The notes: generated by a model from the sequence alone, not told the origin. A stretch of 64,000 nt of DNA from Luidia sarsii (GCA_949987565.1 OX465114.1:7098933-7162932), one strand, 5' to 3'. Positions 25,409 to 37,189 are shown, numbered from the stretch's first letter. A program made the numbers and translations.

Positions 25409-27256
25409 GCTTGATCATAAAATCATCATAGTATGTTCGATTTCAGATTTTTCACTGCTGATGGGTAGATCTTTCCAAGGCCTGTTAGCAGGCCAAGTTT
25501 TAGCTTCGTCAATATAATAATGAAGGAGATATTAACGTGCAAAGTGTATTTTTCTTTCCAGCTGCTGTCCGCCGACTGACTGTTGTGTACTGCCCTCTGC
25601 ACACACAAGCTGCCTAAGTGACTGAGGTTGGTTCTTTTTACTTGATCATAAAATCATCATAGTATGTTCGATTTCAGATTTTTCACTGCTGATGGATAGA
25701 TCTTTCCAAGGCCTGTTAGCAGGCCAAGTTTTAGCTTCGTCAATATAATAATGAAGGAGATATTAACGTGTAAAGTGTATTTTTCTTTCCAGCTGCTGTC
25801 CGCCGACTGACTGTTGTGTACTGCTGTCTGCACACACAAGCTGCCTGAGTGACTGAGGTTGGTTCTTTTTGCTTGATCATAAAATCATCATACTTTGTTC
25901 GATTTCAGATTTTTCACTGCTGATGGATAGATCTTTCCAAGGCCTGTTAGCAGGTCAAGTTTTAGCTTCGTCAATATAAAAATGAAGGAGATATTAACGT
26001 GCAAAGTGTATTTTTCTTTCCAGCTGCTGTCAACCGACTGACTGTTGTGTACTGCTGTCTGCACACACAAGCTGCCTGAGTGACTGAGGTTGGTTCTTTT
26101 TGCTTGATCATAAAATCATCATAGTATGTTCGATTTAAGATTTTTCACTGCTGATGGATAGATCTTTTCAAGGCCTGTTAGCAGGCCAAGTTTTAGCTTC
26201 GTCAATATAAAAATGAAGGAGATATTAACGTGCAAAGTTTATTTTTCTTTCCAGCTGCTGTCCTCCGACTGACTGTTGTGTACTGCTGTCTGCAAACACA
26301 AGCTGCCTGAGTGACTGAGGTTGGTTCTTTTTGCTTGATCATAAAATCATCATACTGTGTTCGATTTCAGATTTATCACTACTGATGGATAGATCTTTCC
26401 AAGGCCTTTTAGCAGGTCAAGTTTTAGCTTCGTCAATATAAAAATGAAGGAGATATTAACGTGCAAAGTGTATTTTTCTTTCCAGCTGCTGTCCGCCGAC
26501 TGACTGTTGTGTACTGCTGTCTGCACACACAAGCTGCCTGAGTGACTGAGGTTGGTTCTTTTTGCTTGATAATAAAATCATCATACTGTGTTCGATTTCA
26601 GATTTTTCACTGCTGATGGATAAATCTTTCCAAGGCCTGTTAGCAGGTCAAGTTTTAGCTTCGTCAATATAAAAATGAAGGAGATATTAACGTGCAAAGT
26701 GTATTTTTCTTTCCAGCTGCTGTCCGCCGACTGACTGTTGTGTACTGCTGTCTGCACACACAAGCTGCCTGAGTGACTGAGGTTGGTTCTTTTTGCTTGA
26801 TCATAAAATCATCATACTGTGTTCGATTTCAGATTTATCACTACTGATGGATAGATCTTTCCAAGGCCTGTTAGCAGGTCAAGTTTTAGCTTCGTCAATA
26901 TAAAAATGAAGGAGATATTAACGTGCAAAGTGTATTTTTCTTTCCAGCTGCTGTCCGCCGACTGACTGTTGTGTACTGCTGTCTGCACACACAAGCTGCC
27001 TGAGTGACTGAGGTTGGTTCTTTTTGCTTGATCATAAAATCATCATACTTTGTTTGATTTCAGATTTTTCACTACTGATGGATAGATCTTTTCAGGGCCT
27101 GTTAGCAGGTCAAGTTTTAGCTTCGTCAATATAAAAATGAAGGAGATATTAACGTGCAAAGTGTATTTTTCTTTCCAGCTGCTGTCCGCCGACTGACTGT
27201 TGTGTACTGCTGTCTGCACACACAAGCTGCCTGAGTGACTGAGGTTGGTTCTTTTT
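25409..27256 (+). repeat. 8-monomer segment shared with 35,111
   Basis: Order: gatgggtag/tgccctctgc, acttgatc/gtgtaaag, ctttgttcg, agtatg with atcttttc, ggccttttag, gataata/ataaatc, ttatcactac, ctttgtttg/ttcagggcc. The same order lies at 35111-36958, 9,702 bp (42 monomers) away. The atcttttc form of the fourth monomer (26102 and 35804) separates these two copies from the 10-mers at 23099 and 30260, which have atctttcc. Private bases here include gtcaaccg near 26030 and cgatttaag near 26135. Confidence 0.87.
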
Positions 27257-28411
27257 GCTTGATCATAAAATCATCATACTGTGTTCGATTTCAGATTTAT
27301 CACTACTGATGGATAGATCTTTCCAAGGCCTGTTAGCAGGTCAAGTTTTAGCTTCGTCAATATAAAAATGAAGGAGATATTAACGTGCAAAGTGTATTTT
27401 TCTTTCCAGCTGCTGTCCGCCGACTGACTGTTTAGTACTGCTGTCTGCACACACAAGCTGCCTGAGTGACTGAGGTTGGTTCTTTTTACTTGGTCATAAA
27501 ATCATCATAGTATGTTCGATTTCAGATTTTTCACTGCTGATGGATAGATCTTTCCAAGGCCTGTTAGCAGGCCAAGTTTTAGCTTCGTCAATATAATAAT
27601 AAAGGAGATATTAACGTGCAAAGTTTATTTTTCTTTCCAGCTGCTGTCCTCCGACTGACTGTTGTGTACTGCTGTCTGCAAACACAAGCTGCCTGAGTGA
27701 CTGAGGTTGGTTCTTTTTGCTTGATCATAAAATCATCATACTGTGTTCGATTTCAGATTTATCACTACTGATGGATAGATCTTTCCAAGGCCTGTTAGCA
27801 GGTCAAGTTTAAGCTTCGTCAATATAATAATGAAGGAGATATTAACGTGTAAAGTTTATTTTTCTTTCCAGCTGCTGTCCTCCGACTGACTGTTGTGTAC
27901 TGCTGTCTGCACACACAAGCTGCCTGAGTGACTGAGGTTGGTTCTTTTTGCTTGATCATAAAATCATCATACTGTGTTCGATTTCAGATTTATCACTACT
28001 GATGGATAGATCTTTCCAAGGCCTGTTAGCAGGTCAAGTTTTAGCTTCGTCAATATAAAAATGAAGGAGATATTAACGTGCAAAGTGTATTTTTCTTTCC
28101 AGCTGCTGTCCGCCGACTGACTGTTGTGTACTGCTGTCTGCACACACAAGCTGCCTGAGTGACTGAGGTTGGTTCTTTTTGCTTGATCATAAAATCATCA
28201 TAGTATGTTCGATTTCAGATTTTTCACTGCTGATGGATAGATCTTTCCAAGGCCTGTTAGCAGGCCAAGTTTTAGCTTCGTCAATATAAAAATGAAGGAG
28301 ATATTAACGTGCAAAGTTTATTTTTCTTTCCAGCTGCTGTCCTCCGACTGACTGTTGTGTACTGCTGTCTGCAAACACAAGCTGCCTGAGTGACTGAGGT
28401 TGGTTCTTTTT
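27257..28411 (+). repeat. Five monomers: gactgtttag, acttggtc, HindIII, ttatc, ctgcaaac
   Basis: These correspond to the right part of the 9-mer seen cleanly at 39962-42040. The first has gactgtttag (in place of gactgttttg). The second has acttggtc and ataataaagg. The third carries a HindIII AAGCTT at 27811. The fourth is ttatcactac and the fifth agtatg with aaaaatg and ctgcaaac. No gene is present. Confidence 0.83.
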
Positions 28412-28642
28412 GCTTGATCATAAAATCATCATACTGTGTTCGATTTCAGATTTATCACTACTGATGGATAGATCTTTTCAAGGCCTTTTAGCAGGTCAAG
28501 TTTTAGCTTCGTCAATATAAAAATGAAGGAGATATTAACGTGCAAAGTGTATTTTTCTTTCCAGCTGCTGTCCGCCGACTGACTGTTTTGTACTGCTGTC
28601 TGCACACACAAGCTGCCTGAGTGACTGAGGTTGGTTCTTTTT
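28412..28642 (+). repeat. Hybrid monomer at a four-monomer loss
   Basis: The left part (ttatcactac, atcttttcaagg, ggccttttag) is the class seen at 29567, 39962, 42041 and 44813. The right part (gactgttttg, next monomer starting acttgatc) is the class seen at 40886 and 45737. In the complete 9-mer these two classes sit four monomers apart. Their fusion leaves a five-monomer round (28412-29566) where a nine-monomer round is expected. The exchange point lies between monomer positions about 81 and 176. Confidence 0.85.
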
Positions 28643-30259
28643 ACTTGATCATAAAATCATCATAGTATGTTCGATTTCAGATTTTTCACTGCTGATGGAT
28701 AGATCTTTCCAAGGCCTGTTAGCAGGCCAAGTTTTAGCTTCGTCAATATAATAATGAAGGAGATATTAACGTGCAAAGTTTATTTTTCTTTCCAGCTGCT
28801 GTCCTCCGACTGACTGTTGTGTACTGCTGTCTGCAAACACAAGCTGCCTGAGTGACTGAGGTTGGTTCTTTTTGCTTGATCATAAAATCATCATACTGTG
28901 TTCGATTTCAGATTTATCACTACTGATGGATAGATCTTTCCAAGGCCTGTTAGCAGGTCAAGTTTAAGCTTCGTCAATATAATAATGAAGGAGATATTAA
29001 CGTGTAAAGTTTATTTTTCTTTCCAGCTGCTGTCCTCCGACTGACTGTTGTGTACTGCTGTCTGCACACACAAGCTGCCTGAGTGACTGAGGTTGGTTCT
29101 TTTTGCTTGATCATAAAATCATCATACTGTGTTCGATTTCAGATTTATCACTACTGATGGATAGATCTTTCCAAGGCCTGTTAGCAGGTCAAGTTTTAGC
29201 TTCGTCAATATAAAAATGAAGGAGATATTAACGTGCAAAGTGTATTTTTCTTTCCAGCTGCTGTCCGCCGACTGACTGTTGTGTACTGCTGTCTGCACAC
29301 ACAAGCTGCCTGAGTGACTGAGGTTGGTTCTTTTTGCTTGATCATAAAATCATCATAGTATGTTCGATTTCAGATTTTTCACTGCTGATGGATAGATCTT
29401 TCCAAGGCCTGTTAGCAGGCCAAGTTTTAGCTTCGTCAATATAAAAATGAAGGAGATATTAACGTGCAAAGTTTATTTTTCTTTCCAGCTGCTGTCCTCC
29501 GACTGACTGTTGTGTACTGCTGTCTGCAAACACAAGCTGCCTGAGTGACTGAGGTTGGTTCTTTTTGCTTGATCATAAAATCATCATACTGTGTTCGATT
29601 TCAGATTTATCACTACTGATGGATAGATCTTTTCAAGGCCTTTTAGCAGGTCAAGTTTTAGCTTCGTCAATATAAAAATGAAGGAGATATTAACGTGCAA
29701 AGTGTATTTTTCTTTCCAGCTGCTGTCCGCCGACTGACTGTTGTGTACTGCTGTCTGCACACACAAGCTGCCTGAGTGACTGAGGTTGGTTCTTTTTGCT
29801 TGATAATAAAATCATCATACTGTGTTCGATTTCAGATTTTTCACTGCTGATGGATAGATCTTTCCAAGGCCTGTTAGCAGGTCAAGTTTTAGCTTCGTCA
29901 ATATAAAAATGAAGGAGATATTAACGTGCAAAGTGTATTTTTCTTTCCAGCTGCTGTCCGCCGACTGACTGTTGTGTACTGCTGTCTGCACACACAAGCT
30001 GCCTGAGTGACTGAGGTTGGTTCTTTTTGCTTGATCATAAAATCATCATACTGTGTTCGATTTCAGATTTATCACTACTGATGGATAGATCTTTCCAAGG
30101 CCTGTTAGCAGGTCAAGTTTTAGCTTCGTCAATATAAAAATGAAGGAAATATTAACGTGCAAAGTGTATTTTTCTTTCCAGCTGCTGTCCGCCGACTGAC
30201 TGTTGTGTACTGCTGTCTGCACACACAAGCTGCCTGAGTGACTGAGGTTGGTTCTTTTT
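28643..30259 (+). repeat. Seven monomers completing the shortened 9-mer round
   Basis: Order: acttgatc/ctgcaaac, a HindIII monomer (AAGCTT at 28966), ttatcactac, agtatg/ctgcaaac, ggccttttag with atcttttc (29567), gataata, ttatcactac/aaatatt. It then passes at 30260 into a second copy of the 10-mer of 23099. No gene is present. Confidence 0.83.
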
Positions 30260-32569
30260 GCTTGATCATAAAATCATCATAGTATGTTCGATTTCAGATT
30301 TTTCACTGCTGATGGGTAGATCTTTCCAAGGCCTGTTAGCAGGCCAAGTTTTAGCTTCGTCAATATAATAATGAAGGAGATATTAACGTGCAAAGTGTAT
30401 TTTTCTTTCCAGCTGCTGTCCGCCGACTGACTGTTGTGTACTGCCCTCTGCACACACAAGCTGCCTAAGTGACTGAGGTTGGTTCTTTTTACTTGATCAT
30501 AAAATCATCATAGTATGTTCGATTTCAGATTTTTCACTGCTGATGGATAGATCTTTCCAAGGCCTGTTAGCAGGCCAAGTTTTAGCTTCGTCAATATAAT
30601 AATGAAGGAGATATTAACGTGTAAAGTGTATTTTTCTTTCCAGCTGCTGTCCGCCGACTGACTGTTGTGTACTGCTGTCTGCACACACAAGCTGCCTGAG
30701 TGACTGAGGTTGGTTCTTTTTGCTTGATCATAAAATCATCATACTTTGTTCGATTTCAGATTTTTCACTGCTGATGGATAGATCTTTCCAAGGCCTGTTA
30801 GCAGGTCAAGTTTTAGCTTCGTCAATATAAAAATGAAGGAGATATTAACGTGCAAAGTGTATTTTTCTTTCCAGCTGCTGTCCGCCGACTGACTGTTGTG
30901 TACTGCTGTCTGCACACACAAGCTGCCTGAGTGACTGAGGTTGGTTCTTTTTGCTTGATCATAAAATCATCATAGTATGTTCGATTTCAGATTTTTCACT
31001 GCTGATGGATAGATCTTTCCAAGGCCTGTTAGCAGGCCAAGTTTTAGCTTCGTCAATATAAAAATGAAGGAGATATTAACGTGCAAAGTTTATTTTTCTT
31101 TCCAGCTGCTGTCCTCCGACTGACTGTTGTGTACTGCTGTCTGCAAACACAAGCTGCCTGAGTGACTGAGGTTGGTTCTTTTTGCTTGATCATAAAATCA
31201 TCATACTGTGTTCGATTTCAGATTTATCACTACTGATGGATAGATCTTTCCAAGGCCTTTTAGCAGGTCAAGTTTTAGCTTCGTCAATATAAAAATGAAG
31301 GAGATATTAACGTGCAAAGTGTATTTTTCTTTCCAGCTGCTGTCCGCCGACTGACTGTTGTGTACTGCTGTCTGCACACACAAGCTGCCTGAGTGACTGA
31401 GGTTGGTTCTTTTTGCTTGATAATAAAATCATCATACTGTGTTCGATTTCAGATTTTTCACTGCTGATGGATAAATCTTTCCAAGGCCTGTTAGCAGGTC
31501 AAGTTTTAGCTTCGTCAATATAAAAATGAAGGAGATATTAACGTGCAAAGTTTATTTTTCTTTCCAGCTGCTGTCCTCCGACTGACTGTTGTGTACTGCT
31601 GTCTGCAAACACAAGCTGCCTGAGTGACTGAGGTTGGTTCTTTTTGCTTGATCATAAAATCATCATACTGTGTTCGATTTCAGATTTATCACTACTGATG
31701 GATAGATCTTTCCAAGGCCTTTTAGCAGGTCAAGTTTTAGCTTCGTCAATATAAAAATGAAGGAGATATTAACGTGCAAAGTGTATTTTTCTTTCCAGCT
31801 GCTGTCCGCCGACTGACTGTTGTGTACTGCTGTCTGCACACACAAGCTGCCTGAGTGACTGAGGTTGGTTCTTTTTGCTTGATAATAAAATCATCATACT
31901 GTGTTCGATTTCAGATTTTTCACTGCTGATGGATAAATCTTTCCAAGGCCTGTTAGCAGGTCAAGTTTTAGCTTCGTCAATATAAAAATGAAGGAGATAT
32001 TAACGTGCAAAGTGTATTTTTCTTTCCAGCTGCTGTCCGCCGACTGACTGTTGTGTACTGCTGTCTGCACACACAAGCTGCCTGAGTGACTGAGGTTGGT
32101 TCTTTTTGCTTGATCATAAAATCATCATACTGTGTTCGATTTCAGATTTATCACTACTGATGGATAGATCTTTCCAAGGCCTGTTAGCAGGTCAAGTTTT
32201 AGCTTCGTCAATATAAAAATGAAGGAAATATTAACGTGCAAAGTGTATTTTTCTTTCCAGCTGCTGTCCGCCGACTGACTGTTGTGTACTGCTGTCTGCA
32301 CACACAAGCTGCCTGAGTGACTGAGGTTGGTTCTTTTTGCTTGATCATAAAATCATCATACTGTGTTCGATTTCAGATTTTTCACTGCTGATGGATAGAT
32401 CTTTCCAAGGCCTGTTAGCAGGTCAAGTTTTAGCTTCGTCAATATAAAAATGAAGGAGATATTAACGTGCAAAGTGTATTTTTCTTTCCAGCTGCTGTCC
32501 GCCGACTGACTGTTGTGTACTGCTGTCTGCACACACAAGCTGCCTAAGTGACTGAGGTTGGTTCTTTTT
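30260..32569 (+). repeat. 10-monomer HOR, 2,310 bp, second full copy
   Basis: Matches 23099-25408 monomer for monomer at an offset of exactly 31 monomers (7,161 bp), including the 462-bp pair at 31184-31645 and 31646-32107 with its differing right halves. It begins and is followed by the gatgggtag/tgccctctgc class. Confidence 0.9.
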
Positions 32570-33955
32570 GCTTGATCATAAAATCATCATAGTATGTTCG
32601 ATTTCAGATTTTTCACTGCTGATGGGTAGATCTTTCCAAGGCCTGTTAGCAGGCCAAGTTTTAGCTTCGTCAATATAATAATGAAGGAGATATTAACGTG
32701 CAAAGTGTATTTTTCTTTCCAGCTGCTGTCCGCCGACTGACTGTTGTGTACTGCCCTCTGCACACACAAGCTGCCTAAGTGACTGAGGTTGGTTCTTTTT
32801 ACTTGATCATAAAATCATCATAGTATGTTCGATTTCAGATTTTTCACTGCTGATGGATAGATCTTAACAAGGCCTGTTAGCAGGCCAAGTTTTAGCTTCG
32901 TCAATATAATACTAAAGGAGATATTAACGTGCAAAGTTTATTTTTCTTTCCAGCTGCTGTCCGCCGACTGACTGTTGTGTACTGCTGTCTGCACACACAA
33001 GCTGCCTAAGTGACTGAGGTTGGTTCTTTTTGCTTGATCATAAAATCATCATAGTATGTTCGATTTCAGATTTTTCACTGCTGATGGGTAGATCTTTCCA
33101 AGGCCTGTTAGCAGGCCAAGTTTTAGCTTCGTCAATATAATAATGAAGGAGATATTAACGTGCAAAGTGTATTTTTCTTTCCAGCTGCTGTCCGCCGACT
33201 GACTGTTGTGTACTGCCCTCTGCACACACAAGCTGCCTAAGTGACTGAGGTTGGTTCTTTTTACTTGATCATAAAATCATCATAGTATGTTCGATTTCAG
33301 ATTTTTCACTGCTGATGGATAGATCTTTCCAAGGCCTGTTAGCAGGCCAAGTTTTAGCTTCGTCAATATAATAATGAAGGAGATATTAACGTGTAAAGTG
33401 TATTTTTCTTTCCAGCTGCTGTCCGCCGACTGACTGTTGTGTACTGCTGTCTGCACACACAAGCTGCCTGAGTGACTGAGGTTGGTTCTTTTTGCTTGAT
33501 CATAAAATCATCATAGTATGTTCGATTTCAGATTTTTCACTGCTGATGGGTAGATCTTTCCAAGGCCTGTTAGCAGGCCAAGTTTTAGCTTCGTCAATAT
33601 AATAATGAAGGAGATATTAACGTGCAAAGTGTATTTTTCTTTCCAGCTGCTGTCCGCCGACTGACTGTTGTGTACTGCCCTCTGCACACACAAGCTGCCT
33701 AAGTGACTGAGGTTGGTTCTTTTTACTTGATCATAAAATCATCATAGTATGTTCGATTTCAGATTTTTCACTGCTGATGGATAGATCTTTCCAAGGCCTG
33801 TTAGCAGGCCAAGTTTTAGCTTCGTCAATATAATAATGAAGGAGATATTAACGTGTAAAGTGTATTTTTCTTTCCAGCTGCTGTCCGCCGACTGACTGTT
33901 GTGTACTGCTGTCTGCACACACAAGCTGCCTGAGTGACTGAGGTTGGTTCTTTTT
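32570..33955 (+). repeat. Three 2-monomer rounds (462 bp)
   Basis: The gatgggtag/tgccctctgc monomer is found at 32570, 33032 and 33494, each followed by one acttgatc monomer. In the second and third rounds that partner is the usual gtgtaaag class (33263 and 33725). In the first it is the odd monomer at 32801. This is a local 2-mer amplification inserted where the 10-mer would normally continue. Confidence 0.87.
32801..33031 (+). repeat. Mosaic monomer related to 3926-4156
   Basis: Carries atcttaacaagg and atactaaagg, a pair of marks otherwise seen together only at 3926-4156, 28.9 kb away. Its first base is the a of acttgatc, as in its neighbours' class. Its right part has gtccgcc rather than the gtcctcc of 3926. 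It therefore joins a distant-class centre to local flanks, as expected from gene conversion or a double exchange. Confidence 0.83.
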
Positions 33956-35110
33956 GCTTGATCATAAAATCATCATAGTATGTTCGATTTCAGATTTTTC
34001 ACTGCTGATGGATAGATCTTTCCAAGGCCTGTTAGCAGGCCAAGTTTTAGCTTCGTCAATATAAAAATGAAGGAGATATTAACGTGCAAAGTTTATTTTT
34101 CTTTCCAGCTGCTGTCCTCCGACTGACTGTTGTGTACTGCTGTCTGCAAACACAAGCTGCCTGAGTGACTGAGGTTGGTTCTTTTTGCTTGATCATAAAA
34201 TCATCATACTGTGTTCGATTTCAGATTTATCACTACTGATGGATAGATCTTTCCAAGGCCTTTTAGCAGGTCAAGTTTTAGCTTCGTCAATATAAAAATG
34301 AAGGAGATATTAACGTGCAAAGTGTATTTTTCTTTCCAGCTGCTGTCCGCCGACTGACTGTTGTGTACTGCTGTCTGCACACACAAGCTGCCTGAGTGAC
34401 TGAGGTTGGTTCTTTTTGCTTGATAATAAAATCATCATACTGTGTTCGATTTCAGATTTTTCACTGCTGATGGATAAATCTTTCCAAGGCCTGTTAGCAG
34501 GTCAAGTTTTAGCTTCGTCAATATAAAAATGAAGGAGATATTAACGTGCAAAGTTTATTTTTCTTTCCAGCTGCTGTCCTCCGACTGACTGTTGTGTACT
34601 GCTGTCTGCAAACACAAGCTGCCTGAGTGACTGAGGTTGGTTCTTTTTGCTTGATCATAAAATCATCATACTGTGTTCGATTTCAGATTTATCACTACTG
34701 ATGGATAGATCTTTCCAAGGCCTTTTAGCAGGTCAAGTTTTAGCTTCGTCAATATAAAAATGAAGGAGATATTAACGTGCAAAGTGTATTTTTCTTTCCA
34801 GCTGCTGTCCGCCGACTGACTGTTGTGTACTGCTGTCTGCACACACAAGCTGCCTGAGTGACTGAGGTTGGTTCTTTTTGCTTGATCATAAAATCATCAT
34901 ACTGTGTTCGATTTCAGATTTTTCACTGCTGATGGATAGATCTTTCCAAGGCCTGTTAGCAGGTCAAGTTTTAGCTTCGTCAATATAAAAATGAAGGAGA
35001 TATTAACGTGCAAAGTGTATTTTTCTTTCCAGCTGCTGTCCGCCGACTGACTGTTGTGTACTGCTGTCTGCACACACAAGCTGCCTAAGTGACTGAGGTT
35101 GGTTCTTTTT
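33956..35110 (+). repeat. 5-monomer remnant of the 10-mer
   Basis: Order: agtatg/ctgcaaac, ggccttttag, gataata/ataaatc, ggccttttag, majority. This is the tail of the 10-mer at 30953-32569 without its monomers 31877-32338. A 462-bp loss between 34649 and 34880 explains it. The next monomer (35111) restarts with gatgggtag, as expected. Confidence 0.83.
34880..35110 (+). repeat. Representative majority-type monomer (231 bp)
   Basis: This copy is a good reference for internal positions. BglII AGATCT lies at monomer 59-64, StuI AGGCCT at 70-75, the hairpin arms GGCCTG/CAGGTC at 71-86, TATAAAAA at 105-112, TTAAC at 124-128, a T/C-rich tract ending in CAG at 139-153, PvuII CAGCTG at 151-156, and CTG/GACTG-type short repeats at 151-222. 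GC is about 35% in positions 1-150 and 53% in 151-231. The main diagnostic sites are 21-26 (actgtg or agtatg), 42-50 (cactgc, ttatcactac, caacac, caccac, cgttgc), 67-68, 85 (t or c), 109 (a or t), 138 (g or t), 162-163 (cg, ct, ag), 194 (c or a) and 207 (g or a). Confidence 0.9.
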
Positions 35111-36958
35111 GCTTGATCATAAAATCATCATAGTATGTTCGATTTCAGATTTTTCACTGCTGATGGGTAGATCTTTCCAAGGCCTGTTAGCAGGCCAAGT
35201 TTTAGCTTCGTCAATATAATAATGAAGGAGATATTAACGTGCAAAGTGTATTTTTCTTTCCAGCTGCTGTCCGCCGACTGACTGTTGTGTACTGCCCTCT
35301 GCACACACAAGCTGCCTAAGTGACTGAGGTTGGTTCTTTTTACTTGATCATAAAATCATCATAGTATGTTCGATTTCAGATTTTTCACTGCTGATGGATA
35401 GATCTTTCCAAGGCCTGTTAGCAGGCCAAGTTTTAGCTTCGTCAATATAATAATGAAGGAGATATTAACGTGTAAAGTGTATTTTTCTTTCCAGCTGCTG
35501 TCCGCCGACTGACTGTTGTGTACTGCTGTCTGCACACACAAGCTGCCTGAGTGACTGAGGTTGGTTCTTTTTGCTTGATCATAAAATCATCATACTTTGT
35601 TCGATTTCAGATTTTTCACTGCTGATGGATAGATCTTTCCAAGGCCTGTTAGCAGGTCAAGTTTTAGCTTCGTCAATATAAAAATGAAGGAGATATTAAC
35701 GTGCAAAGTGTATTTTTCTTTCCAGCTGCTGTCCGCCGACTGACTGTTGTGTACTGCTGTCTGCACACACAAGCTGCCTGAGTGACTGAGGTTGGTTCTT
35801 TTTGCTTAATCATAAAATCATCATAGTATGTTCGATTTCAGATTTTTCACTGCTGATGGATAGATCTTTTCAAGGCCTGTTAGCAGGCCAAGTTTTAGCT
35901 TCGTCAATATAAAAATGAAGGAGATATTAACGTGCAAAGTTTATTTTTCTTTCCAGCTGCTGTCCTCCGACTGACTGTTGTGTACTGCTGTCTGCAAGCA
36001 CAAGCTGCCTGAGTGACTGAGGTTGGTTCTTTTTGCTTGATCATAAAATCATCATACTGTGTTCGATTTCAGATTTATCACTACTGATGGATAGATCTTT
36101 CCAAGGCCTTTTAGCAGGTCAAGTTTTAGCTTCGTCAATATAAAAATGAAGGAGATATTAACGTGCAAAGTGTATTTTTCTTTCCAGCTGCTGTCCGCCG
36201 ACTGACTGTTGTGTACTGCTGTCTGCACACACAAGCTGCCTGAGTGAATGAGGTTGGTTCTTTTTGCTTGATAATAAAATCATCATACTGTGTTCGATTT
36301 CAGATTTTTCACTGCTGATGGATAAATCTTTCCAAGGCCTGTTAGCAGGTCAAGTTTTAGCTTCGTCAATATAAAAATGAAGGAGATATTAACGTGCAAA
36401 GTGTATTTTTCTTTCCAGCTGCTGTCCGCCGACTGACTGTTGTGTACTGCTGTCTGCACACACAAGCTGCCTGAGTGACTGAGGTTGGTTCTTTTTGCTT
36501 GATCATAAAATCATCATACTGTGTTCGATTTCAGATTTATCACTACTGATGGATAGATCTTTCCAAGGCCTGTTAGCAGGTCAAGTTTTAGCTTCGTCAA
36601 TATAAAAATGAAGGAGATATTAACGTGCAAAGTGTATTTTTCTTTCCAGCTGCTGTCCGCCGACTGACTGTTGTGTACTGCTGTCTGCACACACAAGCTG
36701 CCTGAGTGACTGAGGTTGGTTCTTTTTGCTTGATCATAAAATCATCATACTTTGTTTGATTTCAGATTTTTCACTACTGATGGATAGATCTTTTCAGGGC
36801 CTGTTAGCAGGTCAAGTTTTAGCTTCGTCAATATAAAAATGAAGGAGATATTAACGTGCAAAGTGTATTTTTCTTTCCAGCTGCTGTCCGCCGACTGACT
36901 GTTGTGTACTGCTGTCTGCACACACAAGCTGCCTGAGTGACTGAGGTTGGTTCTTTTT
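35111..36958 (+). repeat. 8-monomer segment, second copy of 25409-27256
   Basis: Same eight classes in the same order as 25409-27256, including the atcttttc form in the fourth monomer (35804). Private bases here are cttaatc (near 35808), ctgcaagcac (near 35996) and gtgaatgagg (near 36246). Those show that the two copies have since accumulated independent point changes. Confidence 0.87.
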
Positions 36959-37189
36959 GCTTGATCATAAAATCATCATACTGTGTTCGATTTCAGATTT
37001 TTCACTGCTGATGGATAGATCTTTCCAAGGCCTGTTAGCAGGCCAAGTTTTAGCTTCGTCAATATAATAATAAAGGAGATATTAACGTGCAAAGTTTATT
37101 TTTCTTTCCAGCTGCTGTCCTCCGACTGACTGTTGTGTACTGCTGTCTGCAAACACAAGCTGCCTGAGTGACTGAGGTTGGTTCTTTTT
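36959..37189 (+). repeat. Hybrid monomer at a one-monomer loss
   Basis: The corresponding place after 27256 holds two monomers (27257 and 27488); here there is one. Its left end (gcttgatc, actgtg) is that of the 27257 class. From ttttcactgctg onward (ggccaag, ataataaagg, gtttat, gtcctcc, ctgcaaac) it is that of 27488. The join lies between monomer positions about 26 and 43. From here the offset to the earlier segment changes from 42 to 41 monomers. Confidence 0.87.

Noticed and set aside
34984..34991. TATAAAAA as a promoter TATA box
   Set aside because: It is a short AT-rich string in an AT-rich stretch, and half the classes have TATAATAA instead. There is no initiator or transcript evidence, so it is not annotated as a promoter.
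34880..35110. CENP-B box
   Set aside because: TTCG occurs twice per monomer, but neither is followed by the required A and CGGG at the proper spacing. This does not exclude a centromeric role.
34880..35120. A shorter ATG-started frame of 46 codons on the - strand, running from position 10 of one monomer back to position 101 of the previous one
   Set aside because: It is lost wherever the monomer has gatcgta (no ATG) or taagtg (in-frame TAG), which covers a large share of copies. There is no sign of conservation.
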